A stretch of DNA of 64,000 nucleotides from Hydractinia symbiolongicarpus (GCF_029227915.1 NC_079881.1:25707501-25771500), one strand, 5' to 3'; positions 35,238 to 48,851 are shown, counted from the stretch's first letter. Translations and numbers: made by a program. Notes: generated by a model not told the origin, from the sequence alone.

Positions 35238-36861
35238 CGTCTCATCAAAAATGAAATCATTTTTGAAAACTACAAGTCTCATGCGTTTTAGTGGTGAAAA
35301 AATAATTTAAAAAATCGTGCAAGAAATGAGTTTACTCCCTGGGTACTTTCTTTGTATACATTCGACTATACGGGCCGATTCCAGGATATACAGGAAATTG
35401 CGGGTTTTCGTTTGCCGGCGATTAAACTCCTTTTATTCAGCGTCTCATCAAAAATGAAATCATTTTTGAAAACTACAAGTCTCATGCGTTTTAGTGGTGG
35501 AAAAATATTTTAAAGAATCGTTCGGGAAATGAGTTTACTCCCTGGGTACTTTCTTTGTTTACTTTTGACTATACGGGCCGAGTCCGGGATTTACGGGAAA
35601 TTGCGGGTTTTCGTTTGCCGGCGATTAAACTCCTTTTATTCAGCGTCTCATCAAAAATGAAATCGTTTTTGAAAACTGCACGTCTTATGCGTTTTAGTGG
35701 TAAAAAATTAATTTAAAAAATCGTTCGGGAAATGAGTTTACTCCCAGTTTACTTGCCTTGTATACATTTGACTATACGGGTCAAGCCTGGGATTTACGGC
35801 AAATCGCGGATTTTCGTTTGCCGGCGATTAAACTCCTTTTATTCAGCGTCTCATCAAAAACGAAATCATTTTTGAAAACTACAAGTCCCATGCGTTTTAG
35901 TGGTGAAAAAATAATTTAAAAATTGGTTCGGGAAATGAGTTTACTCCCAGTTTACTTTCTTTGTATACATTCGACTATACGGATCAAGCCCGGCATTTAC
36001 GGCAAATGGCGGGTTTTCGTTTGCCGGCGATTAAACTCCTTTTATTCATCGTCTCATCAAAAATGAAATCATTTTTGAAAACTACAAGTCTCATGCGTTT
36101 TAGTGGTGAAAAAATAATTTAAAAAATCGTGCAAGAAATGAGTTTACTCCCTGGGTACTTTCTTTGTATACATTCGACTATACGGGCCGATTCCAGGATA
36201 TACAGGAAATTGCGGGTTTTCGTTTGCCGGCGATTAAACTCCTTTTATTCAGCGTCTCATCAAAAATGAAATCATTTTTGAAAACTACAAGTCTCATGCG
36301 TTTTAGTGGTGGAAAAATATTTTAAAGAATCGTTCGGGAAATGAGTTTACTCCCTGGGTACTTTCTTTGTTTACTTTTGACTATACGGGCCGAGTCCGGG
36401 ATTTACGGGAAATTGCGGGTTTTCGTTTGCCGGCGATTAAACTCCTTTTATTCAGCGTCTCATCAAAAATGAAATCGTTTTTGAAAACTGCACGTCTTAT
36501 GCGTTTTAGTGGTAAAAAATTAATTTAAAAAATCGTTCGGGAAATGAGTTTACTCCCAGTTTACTTGCCTTGTATACATTTGACTATACGGGTCAAGCCC
36601 GGGATTTACGGCAAATCGCGGATTTTCGTTTGCCGGCGATTAAACTCCTTTTATTCAGCGTCTCATCAAAAACGAAATCATTTTTGAAAACTACAAGTCC
36701 CATGCGTTTTAGTGGTGAAAAAATAATTTAAAAATTGGTTCGGGAAATGAGTTTACTCCCAGTTTACTTTCTTTGTATACATTCGACTATACGGATCAAG
36801 CCCGGCATTTACGGCAAATGGCGGGTTTTCGTTTGCCGGCGATTAAACTCCTTTTATTCAT
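35238..36861 (+). repeat. Tetramer C-D''-I'-F' in two copies (812-bp period)
   Basis: Copy 1 is 35238-36049 and copy 2 is 36050-36861, exactly four monomers each. Both share CTTTGTTTACTTTTG in D'', AACTGCACGTCTT in I', and CAAGTCCCATGCG with TACGGATCAAGCC in F'. None of these occurs in the related copies at 15.2-15.8 kb. The only difference I noticed is AAGCCTGGG against AAGCCCGGG in I'. Confidence 0.9.
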
Positions 36862-38073
36862 CGTCTCATCAAAAATGAAATCATTTTTGAAAACTACAAG
36901 TCTCATGCGTTTTAGTGGTGAAGAAATAATTTAAAAAATCGTTCGGGAAATGAGTTTACTCCCTGGGTATTTTCTTTGTATACATTCGACTATACGGCCA
37001 AGCCCGGGATTTACGGGGAATCGCGGGTTTTCGTTTGCCGGCGATTAAACTCCTTTTATTCAGCGTCTCATCAAAAACGAAATCATTTTTGAAAACTACA
37101 AGTCTCATGCGTTTTAGTGGTGAAAAAATACTTTAAAAAATCGTTCGGGAAATGAGTTTACTCCCAGTTTACTTTCTTTGTATACATTCGGCTATACGGG
37201 TCTAGCCCGGGATTTACGGCAAATCGCGGGTTTTTGTTTGCCGGCGATTAAACTCCTTTTATTCAGCGTCTCATCAAAAATGAAATCATTTTTGAAAACT
37301 ACAAGTCTCATGCGTTTTAGTGGTGAAGAAATAATTTAAAAAATCGTTCGGGAAATGAGTTTACTCCCTGGGTATTTTTTTGTATACATTCGACTATACG
37401 GCCAAGCACGGGATTTACGGGAAATCGCGGGTTTTCGTTTGCCGGCGATTAAACTCCTTTTATTCAGCCTCTCATCAAAAACGAAATCATTTTTGAAAAC
37501 TACAAGTCTCATGCGTTTTAGTGGTGAAAAATAATTTAAAGAATCCTTCGGAAAATGAGTTTACTCCTAGTTTACTTTCTTTGTATACAATCGACTATAC
37601 GGGTCAAGCCCGGGATTTACGGGAAATCGCGGGTTTTCGTTTGCCGGTGATTAAACTTCTTTTATTCAGCGTCTCATCAAAAACGAAATCATTTTTGAAA
37701 ACTACAAGTCTTATGCGTTTTAGTGGTGAAAAATAATTTAAAGAATCCTTCGGAAAATGAGTTTACTCCTAGTTTACTTTCTTTGTATACATTTGACTAT
37801 ACGGGTCAAGCCCGGGATTTATGGCAAATCGCGGGTTTTCGTTTGCCGGCGATTAAACTCCTTTTATTCAGCGTCTCATAAAAAATGAAATCATTTTTGA
37901 AACAACAAGTCTCGTGCGTCTTAGTGGTGAAAAAATAATTTAAAAAATCGTTCGGGAAATGAGTTTACTCCCTGGGTACTTTCTTTGTATACAATCGACT
38001 ATACGGGCCAAGCCCGGGATTTACGGGAAATCGCGGGTTTTCGTTTGCCGGCGATTAAACTCCTTTTATTCAG
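36862..38073 (+). repeat. G-F-G-H-H'-(CATAAAAAATG type) monomers
   Basis: The order matches 15.8-17.8 kb and 34.0-34.6 kb. It ends with a GAAACAACAAGTCTCG / GTATACAATCG monomer just before the 10-bp-deletion type, as at about 17.6-17.8 and 20.25-20.46 kb. Confidence 0.82.
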
Positions 38074-38266
38074 CGTCTAATCAAAAATGAAATCATTTTT
38101 GAAAAGTACAAGTCTCATGCGTTTTAGTGGTGAAAATATAATTTAAAGAATCTGAATTTACTCCCTGCGTGCGTTCTTTGTATACTTTTAACTATACGGG
38201 CCGGGTCCGGGATTTACGGGAAATCGCGGGTTTTCGTTTGCCGGAGATTAAACTCCTTTTATTCAA
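38074..38266 (+). repeat. 193-bp monomer with 10-bp deletion, copy 3
   Basis: It has the same deletion (junction 38152/38153), CGTCTAATC start, CTGCGTGCG and TTTTAACTATAC as at 17841 and 20460. It lies 17,614 bp downstream of copy 2, and its neighbours on both sides also match. It is therefore a good anchor for the long-range duplication. Confidence 0.92.
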
Positions 38267-41200
38267 CGTCTCATCAAAAATGAAATCATTTCTGAAAACT
38301 ACAAGTCTCATGCGTTTTAGTGGTGAAAAATAATTTAAAGAATCCTTCGGAAAATGAGTTTACTCCCTGGGTACTTTATTTGTATACTTTTGACTATACG
38401 GGCCGAGGCCGGGATTTACGGGAAATCGCGGGTTTTCGTTTGCCGGCGATTAAACTCCTTTTATTCAGCGTCTCATCAAAAATGAAATCATTTTTGAAAA
38501 TTACAAGTCTCATGCGTCTTAGTGGTGAAAAAATAATATAAAAAATCGTTCGGGAAATGAGTTAACTGCCTGGGTACTTTCTTTGTATACATTCGACTAT
38601 ACGGGCCAAGCCCGGGATTTACGGGAAATCGCGGGTTTTCGTTTGCCGGCGATTAAACTTCTTTTATTCAGCGTCTCATTAAAAATGAAATCATTTTTGA
38701 AAAGTGCAAGTGTCATGCGTTTTAGTGGTGAAAATATAATTTAAAGAATCGTTCGGGAAATGAGTTTACTCCCTGCGTACTTTCTTTGTATACTTTTGAC
38801 TATACGGGCCGGGTCCGGGATTTACGGGAAATCGCGGATTTTCGTTTGCCGGAGATTAAACTCCTTTGATTCAGCGTCTCATCAAAAATGAAATCATTTT
38901 TGAGAACCACAAGTCTTATGCGTTTTAGTGGTGAAAAAATAATTTAAAAAATCGTTCGAGAAATGAGTTTACTCCCTGGGTACTTTCTTTGTATACATTC
39001 GACTATACGGGCCGATTCCAGGATATACGGGAAATCGCAGGTTTTCGTTTGCCGGCGATTAAAATCCTTTTATTCACCGTCTTATCAAAAATGAAATCAT
39101 TTTTAAAAACTACAAGTCTCATGCGTTTTAGTGGTAAAAAAATAATTTAAAGAATCGTTCGGGAAATGAGTTTACTCCCTGGGTACTTTCTTTGTATACT
39201 TTTGACTATACGGGCCGAGTCCGGGATTTACGGGAAATTGCGGGTGTTCGTTTGCCGGCGATTAAACTCCTTTTATTCAGCGTCTCATCAAAAATGAAAT
39301 CGTTTTTGAAAACTACAAGTCTTATGCGTTTTAGTGGTAAAAAATTAATTTAAAAAATTGTTCGGGAAATGAGTTTACTCCCAGCTTTCTTTCTTTGTAT
39401 ACATTCGACTATACGGGTCAAGCCCGGGATTTACGGCAAATCGCGGGTTTTGGTTTGCCGGCGATTAAACTCCTTTTATACAGCGTCTCATCAAAAATGA
39501 AATCATTTTTGAAAACTACAAGTCTCATGCGTTTTAGTGGTGAAAAAATAATTTAAAGAATCGTTCGGGAAATGAGTTTACTCCCTGGGTACCTTCTTTG
39601 TATACTTTTGACTATACGGGCCGAGTCTGGGATTTACGGGAAATTGCGGGTTTTCGTTTGCCAGCGATTAAACTCCTTTTATTCAGCGTCTCATCAAAAA
39701 TGAAATCGTTTCTGAAAACTACAAGTCTCATGCGTTTTAGTGGTGAAAAATAATTTAAAGAATCCTTCGGAAAATGAGTTTACTCCCTGGGTACTTTCTT
39801 TGTATACTTTTGACTATACGGGCCGAGTCCGGGATTTACGGAAAATCGCGGGTTTTCGTTTGCCGGCGATTAAACTCCTTTTATTCAGCGTCTCATCAAA
39901 AATGAAATCATTTTTGAAAATTACAAGTCTCATGCGTCTTAGTGGTGAAAAAATAATATAAAAAATCGTTCGGGAAATGAGTTTACTGCCTGGGTACTTT
40001 CTTTGTATACATTCGACTATACGGGCCAAGCCCGGGATTTACGGGAAATCGCGGGTTTTCGTTTGCCGGCGAATAAACTTCTTTTATTCAGCGTCTCATT
40101 AAAAATGAAATCATTTTTGAAAAACACAAGTGTCATGCGTTTTAGTGGTGAAAATATAATTTAAAGAACCGTTCGGGAAATGAGTTTACTCCCTGCGTAC
40201 TTTCTTTGTATACTTTTGACTATACGGGCAGGGTCCGGGATTTACGAGAAATCGCGGGTTTTCGTTTGCCGGAGATTAAACTCTTTTGATTCAGCGTCTC
40301 ATCAAAAATGAAATCATTTTTGAGAACCACAAGTCTTATGCGTTTTAGTGGTGAAAAAATAATTTAAAAAATCGTTCGGGAAATGAGTTTACTCCCTGGG
40401 TACTTTCTTTGTATACATTCGACTATATGGGCCGATTCCAGGATATACGGGAAATCGCAGGTTTTCGTTTGCCGGCGATTAAACTCCTTTTATTCACCGT
40501 CTTATCAAAAATGAAATCATTTTTGAAAACTACAAGTCTCATGCGTTTTAGTGGTGAAAAAATAATTTAAAGAATCGTACGGGAAATGAGTTTACTCCCT
40601 GGGTACTTTCTTTGTATACTTTTGACTATACGGGCCGAGTCCAGGATTTACGGGAAATTGCGGGTGTTCGTTTGCCGGCGATTAAACTCCTTTTATTCAG
40701 CGTCTCATCAAAAATGAAATCGTTTTTGAAAACTACAAGTCTTATGCGTTTTAGTGGTAAAAAATTAATTTAAAAAATCGTTCGGGAAATGAGTTTACTC
40801 CCAGCTTACTTTCTTTGTATACATTCGACTATACGGGTGAAGCCCGGGATTTACGGCAAATCGCGGGTTTTTGTTTGCCGGCGATTAAACTCCTTTTATA
40901 CAGCGTCTCATCAAAAATGAAATCATTTTTGAAAACTACAAGTCTCATGCGTTTTAGTGGTGAAAAAATAATTTAAAGAATCGTTCGGGAAATGAGTTTA
41001 CTCCCTGGGTACCTTCTTTGTATACTTTTGACTATACGGGCCGAGTCTGGGATTTACGGGAAATTGCGGGTTTTCGTTTGCCGGCGATTAAACTCCTTTT
41101 ATTCAGCGTCTCATCAAAAATGAAATCGTTTATAAAAACTACAAGTCTTATGCGTTTTAGTGGTAAAAAATGAATTTAAAAAATCGTTCGGGAAATGAGT

Positions 41201-44200
41201 TTACTCCCAGTTTACTTTCTTTGTGTACATTTGACTATACGGGTCAAGCCCGGGATTTACGGCAAATCGCGGGTTTTCGTTTGCCGGCGATTAAACTCCT
41301 TTTATTCAGCGTCTCATCAAAAATGAAATCATTTTTGAAAACTACAAGTCTCATGCGTTTTAGTGGTGAAGAAATAATTTAAAGAATCGTTTGGGAAATG
41401 AGTTTACTCCCAGTTTACTTTCTTTGTATACTTTTCACTGTACGAGCCGAGTCCGTGATATACGGGAAATTGCGGGTTTTCGTTTGCCGGCGATTAAACT
41501 CCTTTTATTCAGCGTCTCATCAAAAATGAAATCATTTTTGAAAACTACAAGTCTCATGCGTTTTAGTGGTGAAAAAATAATTTAAAGAATCGTTCGGGAA
41601 GTGAGTTTACTCCCTGGGTACTTTCTTTGTATACTTTTGACTATACGGGCCGAGTCCGGGCTTTACTGGAAATTGCGGGTTTTCGTTTGCCGGCGATTAA
41701 ACTCCTTTTATTCAGTGTCTCATCAAAAATGAAATCGTTTTTGAAAACTTCAAGTCTTATGCGTTTTAGTGGTGAAAAAATTAATTTAAAAAATCGTTCG
41801 GGAAATGAGTTTACTCCCTGGGTACTTTCTTTGTATAGTTTTGACTATACGGGCCGAGTCCGGGATTTACGGCAAATCGCGGGTTTTCGTTTGCCGGCGA
41901 TTAAACTCCTTTTATTCAGCGTCTCATCAAAAATGAAATCATTTTTGAAAACTACAAGTCTCATGCGTCTTAGTGGTGAAAAAATAATTTAAAAAATCGT
42001 TCGGGAAATGAGTTTACTCCCTGGGTACTTTCTTTGTATACATTCGACTATATGGGCCGATTCCAGGATATACGGGAAATCGCAGGTTTTCGTTTGCCGG
42101 CGATTAAACTCCTTTTATTCACCGTCTTATCAAAAATGAAATCATTTTTGAAAACTACAAGTCTTATGCGTTTTAGTGGTAAAAAATTAATTTAAAAAAT
42201 CGTTCGGGAAATGAGTTTACTCCCAGCTTACTTTCTTTGTATACATTCGACTATACGGGTGAAGCCCGGGATTTACGGCAAATCGCGGGTTTTGGTTTGC
42301 CGGCGATTAAACTCCTTTTATACAGCGTCTCATCAAAAATGAAATCATTTTTGAAAACTACAAGTCTCATGCGTTTTAGTGGTGAAAAAATAATTTAAAG
42401 AATCGTTCGGGAAATGAGTTTACTCCCTGGGTACCTTCTTTGTATACTTTTGACTATACGGGCCGAGTCTGGGATTTACGGGAAATTGCGGGTTTTCGTT
42501 TGCCGGCGATTAAACTCCTTTTATTCAGCGTCTCATCAAAAATGAAATCGTTTATAAAAACTACAAGTCTTATGCGTTTTAGTGGTAAAAAATGAATTTA
42601 AAAAATCGTTCGGGAAATGAGTTTACTCCCAGTTTACTTTCTTTGTGTACATTTGACTATACGGGTCAAGCCCGGGATTTACGGCAAATCGCGGGTTTTC
42701 GTTTGCCGGCGATTAAACTCCTTTTATTCAGCGTCTCATCAAAAATGAAATCATTTTTGAAAACTACAAGTCTCATGCGTTTTAGTGGTGAAGAAATAAT
42801 TTAAAGAATCGTTTGGGAAATGAGTTTACTTCCAGTTTACTTTCTTTGTATACTTTTTACTGTACGAGCCGAGTCCGTGATATACGGGAAATTGCGGGTT
42901 TTCGTTTGCCGGCGATTAAACTCCTTTTATTCAGCGTCTCATCAAAAATGAAATCATTTTTGAAAACTACAAGTCTCATGCGTTTTAGTGGTGAAAAAAT
43001 AATTTAAAGAATCGTTCGGGAAGTGAGTTTACTCCCTGGGTACTTTCTTTGTATACTTTTGACTATACGGGCCGAGTCCGGGCTTTACTGGAAATTGCGG
43101 GTTTTCGTTTGCCGGCGATTAAACTCCTTTTATTCAGCGTCTCATCAAAAATGAAATCGTTTTTGAAAACTTCAAGTCTTATGCGTTTTAGTGGTAAAAA
43201 ATTAATTTAAAAAATTGTTCGGGAAATGAGTTTACTCCCTGGGTACTTTCTTTGTATAGTTTTGACTATACGGGCCGAGTCCGGGATTTACGGCAAATCG
43301 CGGGTTTTCGTTTGCCGGCGATTAAACTCCTTTTATTCAGCGTCTCATCAAAAATGAAATCATTTCTGAAAACTACAAGTCTCATGCGTTTTAGTGGTGA
43401 AAAATAATTTAAAGAATCCTTCGGAAAATGAGTTTACTCCCTGGGTACTTTCTTTGTATACTTTTGACTATACGGGCCGATTCCAGGATATACGGGAAAT
43501 CGCAGGTTTTCGTTTGCCGGCGATTAAACTCCTCTTATTCACCGTCTTATCAAAAATGAAATCATTTTTGAAAACTACAAGTCTCATGCGTTTTAGTGGT
43601 AAAAAAATAATTTAAAGAATCGTTCGGGAAATGCGTTTACTCCCTGCGTACTTTCTTTGTATACTTTTGACTATACGGGCCGGGTCCGGGATTTACGAGA
43701 AATTGCGGGTTTTCGTTTGCCGGAGATTAAACTCCTTTGATTCAGCGTCTCATCAAAAATGAAATCATTTTTGAGAACCACAAGTCTTATGCGTTTTAGT
43801 GGTGAAAAAATAATTTAAAAAATCGTTCGGGAAATGAGTTTACTCCCTGGGTTCTTTCTTTGTATACATTCGACTATATGGGCCGATTCCAGGATATACG
43901 GGAAATCGCAGGTTTTCGTTTGCCGGCGATTAAACTCCTTTTATTCACCGTCTTATCAAAAATGAAATCATTTTTGAAAACTACAAGTCTCATGCGTTTT
44001 AGTGGTGAAAAAATAATTTAAAGAATCGTTCGGGAAATGAGTTTACTCCCTGGGTACTTTCTTTGTATACTTTTGACTATACGGGCCGAGTCCGGGATTT
44101 ACGGGAAATTGCGGGTGTTCGTTTGCCGGCGATTAAACTCCTTTTATTCAGCGTCTCATCAAAAATGAAATCGTTTTTGAAAACTACAAGTCTTATGCGT

Positions 44201-45557
44201 TTTAGTGGTAAAAAATTAATTTAAAAAATCGTTCGGGAAATGAGTTTACTCCCAGCTTACTTTCTTTGTATACATTCGACTATACGGGTCAAGCTCGGGA
44301 TTTACGGCAAATCGCGGGTTTTGGTTTGCCGGCGATTAAACTCCTTTTATACAGCGTCTCATCAAAAATGAAATCATTTTTGAAAACTACAAGTCTCATG
44401 CGTTTTAGTGGTGAAAAAATAATTTAAAGAATCGTTCGGGAAATGAGTTTACTCCCTGGGTACCTTCTTTGTATACTTTTGACTATACGGGCCGAGTCTG
44501 GGATTTACGGGAAATGGCGGGTTTTCGTTTGCCGGCGATTAAACTCCTTTTATTCAGCGTCTCATCAAAAATGAAATCGTTTATAAAAACTACAAGTCTT
44601 ATGCGTTTTAGTGGTAAAAAATGAATTTAAAAAATCGTTCGGGAAATGAGTTTACTCCCAGTTTACTTTCTTTGTGTACATTTGACTATACGGGTCAAGC
44701 CCGTGATTTACGGCAAATCGCGGGTTTTCGTTTGCCGGCGATTAAACTCCTTTTATTCAGCGTCTCATCAAAAATGAAATCATTTTTGAAAACTACAAGT
44801 CTCATGCGTTTTAGTGGTGAAGAAATAATTTAAAGAATCGTTTGGGAAATGAGTTTACCCCCAGTTTACTTTCTTTGTATACTTTTCACTGTACGAGCCG
44901 AGTCCGTGATATACGGGAAATTGCGGGTTTTCGTTTGCCGGCGATTAAACTCCTTTTATTCAGCGTCTCATCAAAAATGAAATCATTTTTGAAAACTACA
45001 AATCTCATGCGTTTTAGTGGTGAAAAATAATTTAAAGAATCGTTCGGGAAGTGAGTTTACTCCCTGGGTACTTTCTTTGTATACTTTTGACTATACGGGC
45101 CGAGTCCGGGCTTTACTGGAAATTGCAGGTTTTCGGTTGCCGGCGATTAAACTCCTTTTATTCAGCGTCTCATCAAAAATGAAATCGTTTTTGAAAACTT
45201 TAAGTCTTATGCGTTTTAGTGGTAAAAAATTAATTTAAAAAATCGTTCGGGAAATGAGTTTACTCCCTGGGTACTTTCTTTGTATAGTTTTGACTATACG
45301 GGCCGAGTCCGGGATTTACGGCAAATCGCGGGTTTTCGTTTGCCGGCGATTAAACTCCTTTTATTCAGCGTCTCATCAAAAATGAAATCATTTTTGAAAA
45401 CTACAAGTCTCATGCGTCTTAGTGGTGAAAAAATAATTTAAAGAATCGTTCGGGAAATGAGTTTACTCACTGGGTACTTTCTTTGTATACTTTTGACTAT
45501 ACGGGCCAAGTCCGGGATTTACGGGAAATTGCGGGTTTTCGTTTGCCGGCGATTAAG
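38267..45557 (+). repeat. Block VI: H, E, K, L, M and 7-mer types, single pass plus partial duplications
   Basis: The block starts like 20653 and 21667. The 7-mer order (CCCAGCTTAC with GGTGAAGCC, CTGGGTACCTTC, GTGTACATTTG, CACTGTACGAGCC, GGGCTTTACTGG, TATAGTTTTG) begins near 40.7, 42.1 and 44.1 kb. The GTGTACATTTG monomers are about 1,422 and 2,029 bp apart (7 and 10 monomers). Private marks include TACGGGCAGGG near 40227, TTTTTACTGTACGAGCC near 42855 and a CTCTTATTC border near 43533. Confidence 0.8.
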
Positions 45558-48500
45558 CTCCTTTTATTCAGCGTCTCATCAAAAATGAAATCGTTTTTGA
45601 AAACTACAAGTCTTATTCGTTTTAGTGGTGAAGAAATAATTTAAAAAATCGTTCGGCAAATGAGTTTACTCCCTGGGTATTTTCTTTGTATACATTCGAC
45701 TATAAGGCCAAGCCCGGGATTTACGGGAAATCGCGGGTTTTCGTTTGCCGGCGATTAAACTCCTTTTATTCAGCGTCTCATCAAAAACGAAATCATTTTT
45801 GAAAACTACAAGTCTCATGCGTTCTAGTGGTGAAAAAATAATTTAAAGAATCAATTGGGAAATGAGTTTACTCCCTGGGTACTTTCTTTGTATACTTTTC
45901 ACTGTACGGGCGAGTCCGTGATATACGGAAAATCGCGGGTTTTCGTTTGCCGGCGATTAAACTCCTTTTATTCAGCGTCTCATAAAAAATGAAATCATTT
46001 TTGAAACTACAAGTCTCATGCGTCTTAGTGGTGAAAAAATAATTTAAAAAATCGTTCGGGAAATGAGTTTACTCCCTGGGTACTTTCTTTGTATACATTC
46101 GACTATACGGGCCAAGCCCGGGATTTACGGGAAATCGCGGGTTTTCGTTTGCCGGCGATTAAACTTCTTTTATTCAGCGTCTCATCAAAAATGAAATCAT
46201 TTTTGAAAAGTACAAGTCTCATGCGTTTTAGTGGTGAAAATATAATTTAAAGAATCGTTCGGGAAATGAGTTTACTCCCTGCGTACGTTCTTTGTATACT
46301 TTTGACTATACGGGCCGGGTCCGGGATTTTTGGCAAATCGCGGGTTTTCGTTTGCCGGAGATTAAACTCCTTTTATTCAGCGTCTCATCAAAAATGAAAT
46401 CATTTCTGAAAACTACAAGTCTCATGCGTTTTAGTGGTGAAAAATAATTTAAAGAATCCTTCGGAAAATGAGTTTACTCCCTGGGTACTTTCTTTGTATA
46501 CTTTTGACTATACGGGCCGAGTCCGGGATTTACGGGAAATCGCGGGATCTCGTTTGCCAGCGATTAAACTTCTTTTATTCAGCGTCTCATCAAAAATGAA
46601 ATCATTTTTGAAAATTACAGTTCTCATGCGTCTTAGTGGTGAAAAAATAATATAAAAAATCGTTCGGGAAATGAGTTTACTCCCTGGGTACTTTCTTTGT
46701 ATACATTCGACTATACGGGCCAAGCCCGGGATTTACGGGAAATCGCGGGTTTTCGTTTGCCGGCGATTAAACTTCTTTTATTCAGCGTCTCAATAAAAAT
46801 GAAATCATTTTTGAAAAGTACAAGTGTCATGCGTTTTAGTGAAAAAATATAATTTAAAGAATCGTTCGGGAAATGAGTTTACTCCCTGCGTACTTTCTTT
46901 GTATACTTTTGACTATACGGGCCGGGTCCGGGATTTACGGAAAATCGCGGGTTTTCGTTTGCCGGAGATTAAACTCCTTTGATTCAGCGTCTCATCCAAA
47001 ATGAAATTATTTTTGAGAACTACAAGTCTTATGCGTTTTAGTGGTGAAAAAATAATTTAAAAAATCGTTCGAGAAATGGGTTTACTCCCTGGGTACTTTC
47101 TTTGTATACTTTCGACTATACGGGCCGAGTCCGGGATTTACGGGAAATTGCGGGTGTTCGTTTGCCGGCGATTAAACTCCTTTTATTCAGCGTCTCATCA
47201 AAAATGAAATCGTTTTTGAAAACTACAAGTCTTATTCGTTTTAGTGGTGAAGAAATAATTTAAAAAATCGTTCGGCAAATGAGTTTACTCCCTGGGTATT
47301 TTCTTTGTATACATTCGACTATAAGGCCAAGCCCGGGATTTACGGGAAATCGCGGGTTTTCGTTTGCCGGCGATTAAACTCCTTTTATTCAGCGTCTCAT
47401 CAAAAACGAAATCATTTTTGAAAACTACAAGTCTCATGCGTTCTAGTGGTGAAAAAATAATTTAAAGAATCAATTGGGAAATGAGTTTACTCCCTGGGTA
47501 CTTTCTTTGTATACTTTTCACTGTACGGGCGAGTCCGTGATATACGGAAAATCGCGGGTTTTCGTTTGCCGGCGATTAAACTCCTTTTATTCAGCGTCTC
47601 ATAAAAAATGAAATCATTTTTGAAACTACAAGTCTCATGCGTCTTAGTGGTGAAAAAATAATTTAAAAAATCGTTCGGGAAATGAGTTTACTCCCTGGGT
47701 ACTTTCTTTGTATACATTCGACTATACGGGCCAAGCCCGGGATTTACGGGAAATCGCGGGTTTTCGTTTGCCGGCGATTAAACTTCTTTTATTCAGCGTC
47801 TCATCAAAAATGAAATCATTTTTGAAAAGTACAAGTCTCATGCGTTTTAGTGGTGAAAATATAATTTAAAGAATCGTTCGGGAAATGAGTTTACTCCCTG
47901 CGTACGTTCTTTGTATACTTTTGACTATACGGGCCGGGTCCGGGATTTTTGGCAAATCGCGGGTTTTCGTTTGCCGGAGATTAAACTCCTTTTATTCAGC
48001 GTCTCATCAAAAATGAAATCATTTCTGAAAACTACAAGTCTCATGCGTTTTAGTGGTGAAAAATAATTTAAAGAATCCTTCGGAAAATGAGTTTACTCCC
48101 TGGGTACTTTCTTTGTATACTTTTGACTATACGGGCCGAGTCCGGGATTTACGGGAAATCGCGGGATCTCGTTTGCCAGCGATTAAACTTCTTTTATTCA
48201 GCGTCTCATCAAAAATGAAATCATTTTTGAAAATTACAGTTCTCATGCGTCTTAGTGGTGAAAAAATAATATAAAAAATCGTTCGGGAAATGAGTTTACT
48301 CCCTGGGTACTTTCTTTGTATACATTCGACTATACGGGCCAAGCCCGGGATTTACGGGAAATCGCGGGTTTTCGTTTGCCGGCGATTAAACTTCTTTTAT
48401 TCAGCGTCTCAATAAAAATGAAATCATTTTTGAAAAGTACAAGTGTCATGCGTTTTAGTGAAAAAATATAATTTAAAGAATCGTTCGGGAAATGAGTTTA

Positions 48501-48851
48501 CTCCCTGCGTACTTTCTTTGTATACTTTTGACTATACGGGCCGGGTCCGGGATTTACGGAAAATCGCGGGTTTTCGTTTGCCGGAGATTAAACTCCTTTG
48601 ATTCAGCGTCTCATCCAAAATGAAATTATTTTTGAGAACTACAAGTCTTATGCGTTTTAGTGGTGAAAAAATAATTTAAAAAATCGTTCGAGAAATGGGT
48701 TTACTCCCTGGGTACTTTCTTTGTATACTTTCGACTATACGGGCCGAGTCCGGGATTTACGGGAAATTGCGGGTGTTCGTTTGCCGGCGATTAAACTCCT
48801 TTTATTCAGCGTCTCATCAAAAATGAAATCGTTTTTGAAAACTACAAGTCT
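45558..48851 (+). repeat. 8-mer tandem duplication (1,619 bp), no visible differences between copies
   Basis: Comparing line by line at an offset of 1,619 bp, I found no mismatch from 45558 to 47232 against 47177 to 48851. Both copies share many private changes: CTTATTCG, TTCGGCAAATG with CTATAAGGCC, GCGTTCTAGTGG, AATCAATTGGG, GGGATTTTTGGC, CGGGATCTCG, TTACAGTTCTC, GCGTCTCAATAAAAATG, CATCCAAAATGAAATTA and GAAATGGG. The left border mismatch is AAGCTCC against AAACTCC (45557) and the right is CTTATTCG against CTGATGCG (48852). Confidence 0.93.

Larger units (their letters stand above)
33010..45400 (+). repeat. Blocks V-VI: long-range second pass of blocks II-IV (offset 17.6-18.0 kb)
   Basis: Anchors pair in the same order: 15009 with 33010 (18,001 bp), the deletion monomer 20460 with 38074 (17,614), the H monomer near 21720 with 39740 (18,020), and the GTGTACATTTG monomer near 23556 with 41170 (17,614). 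The changes in offset are close to whole numbers of monomers: +2 between the deletion monomer and H, and -2 because K-L is single near 40.1 kb. The segment is thus a large duplication of about 87-89 monomers later edited by gains and losses of whole units. Identity is lower than within the local duplications. Confidence 0.8.
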
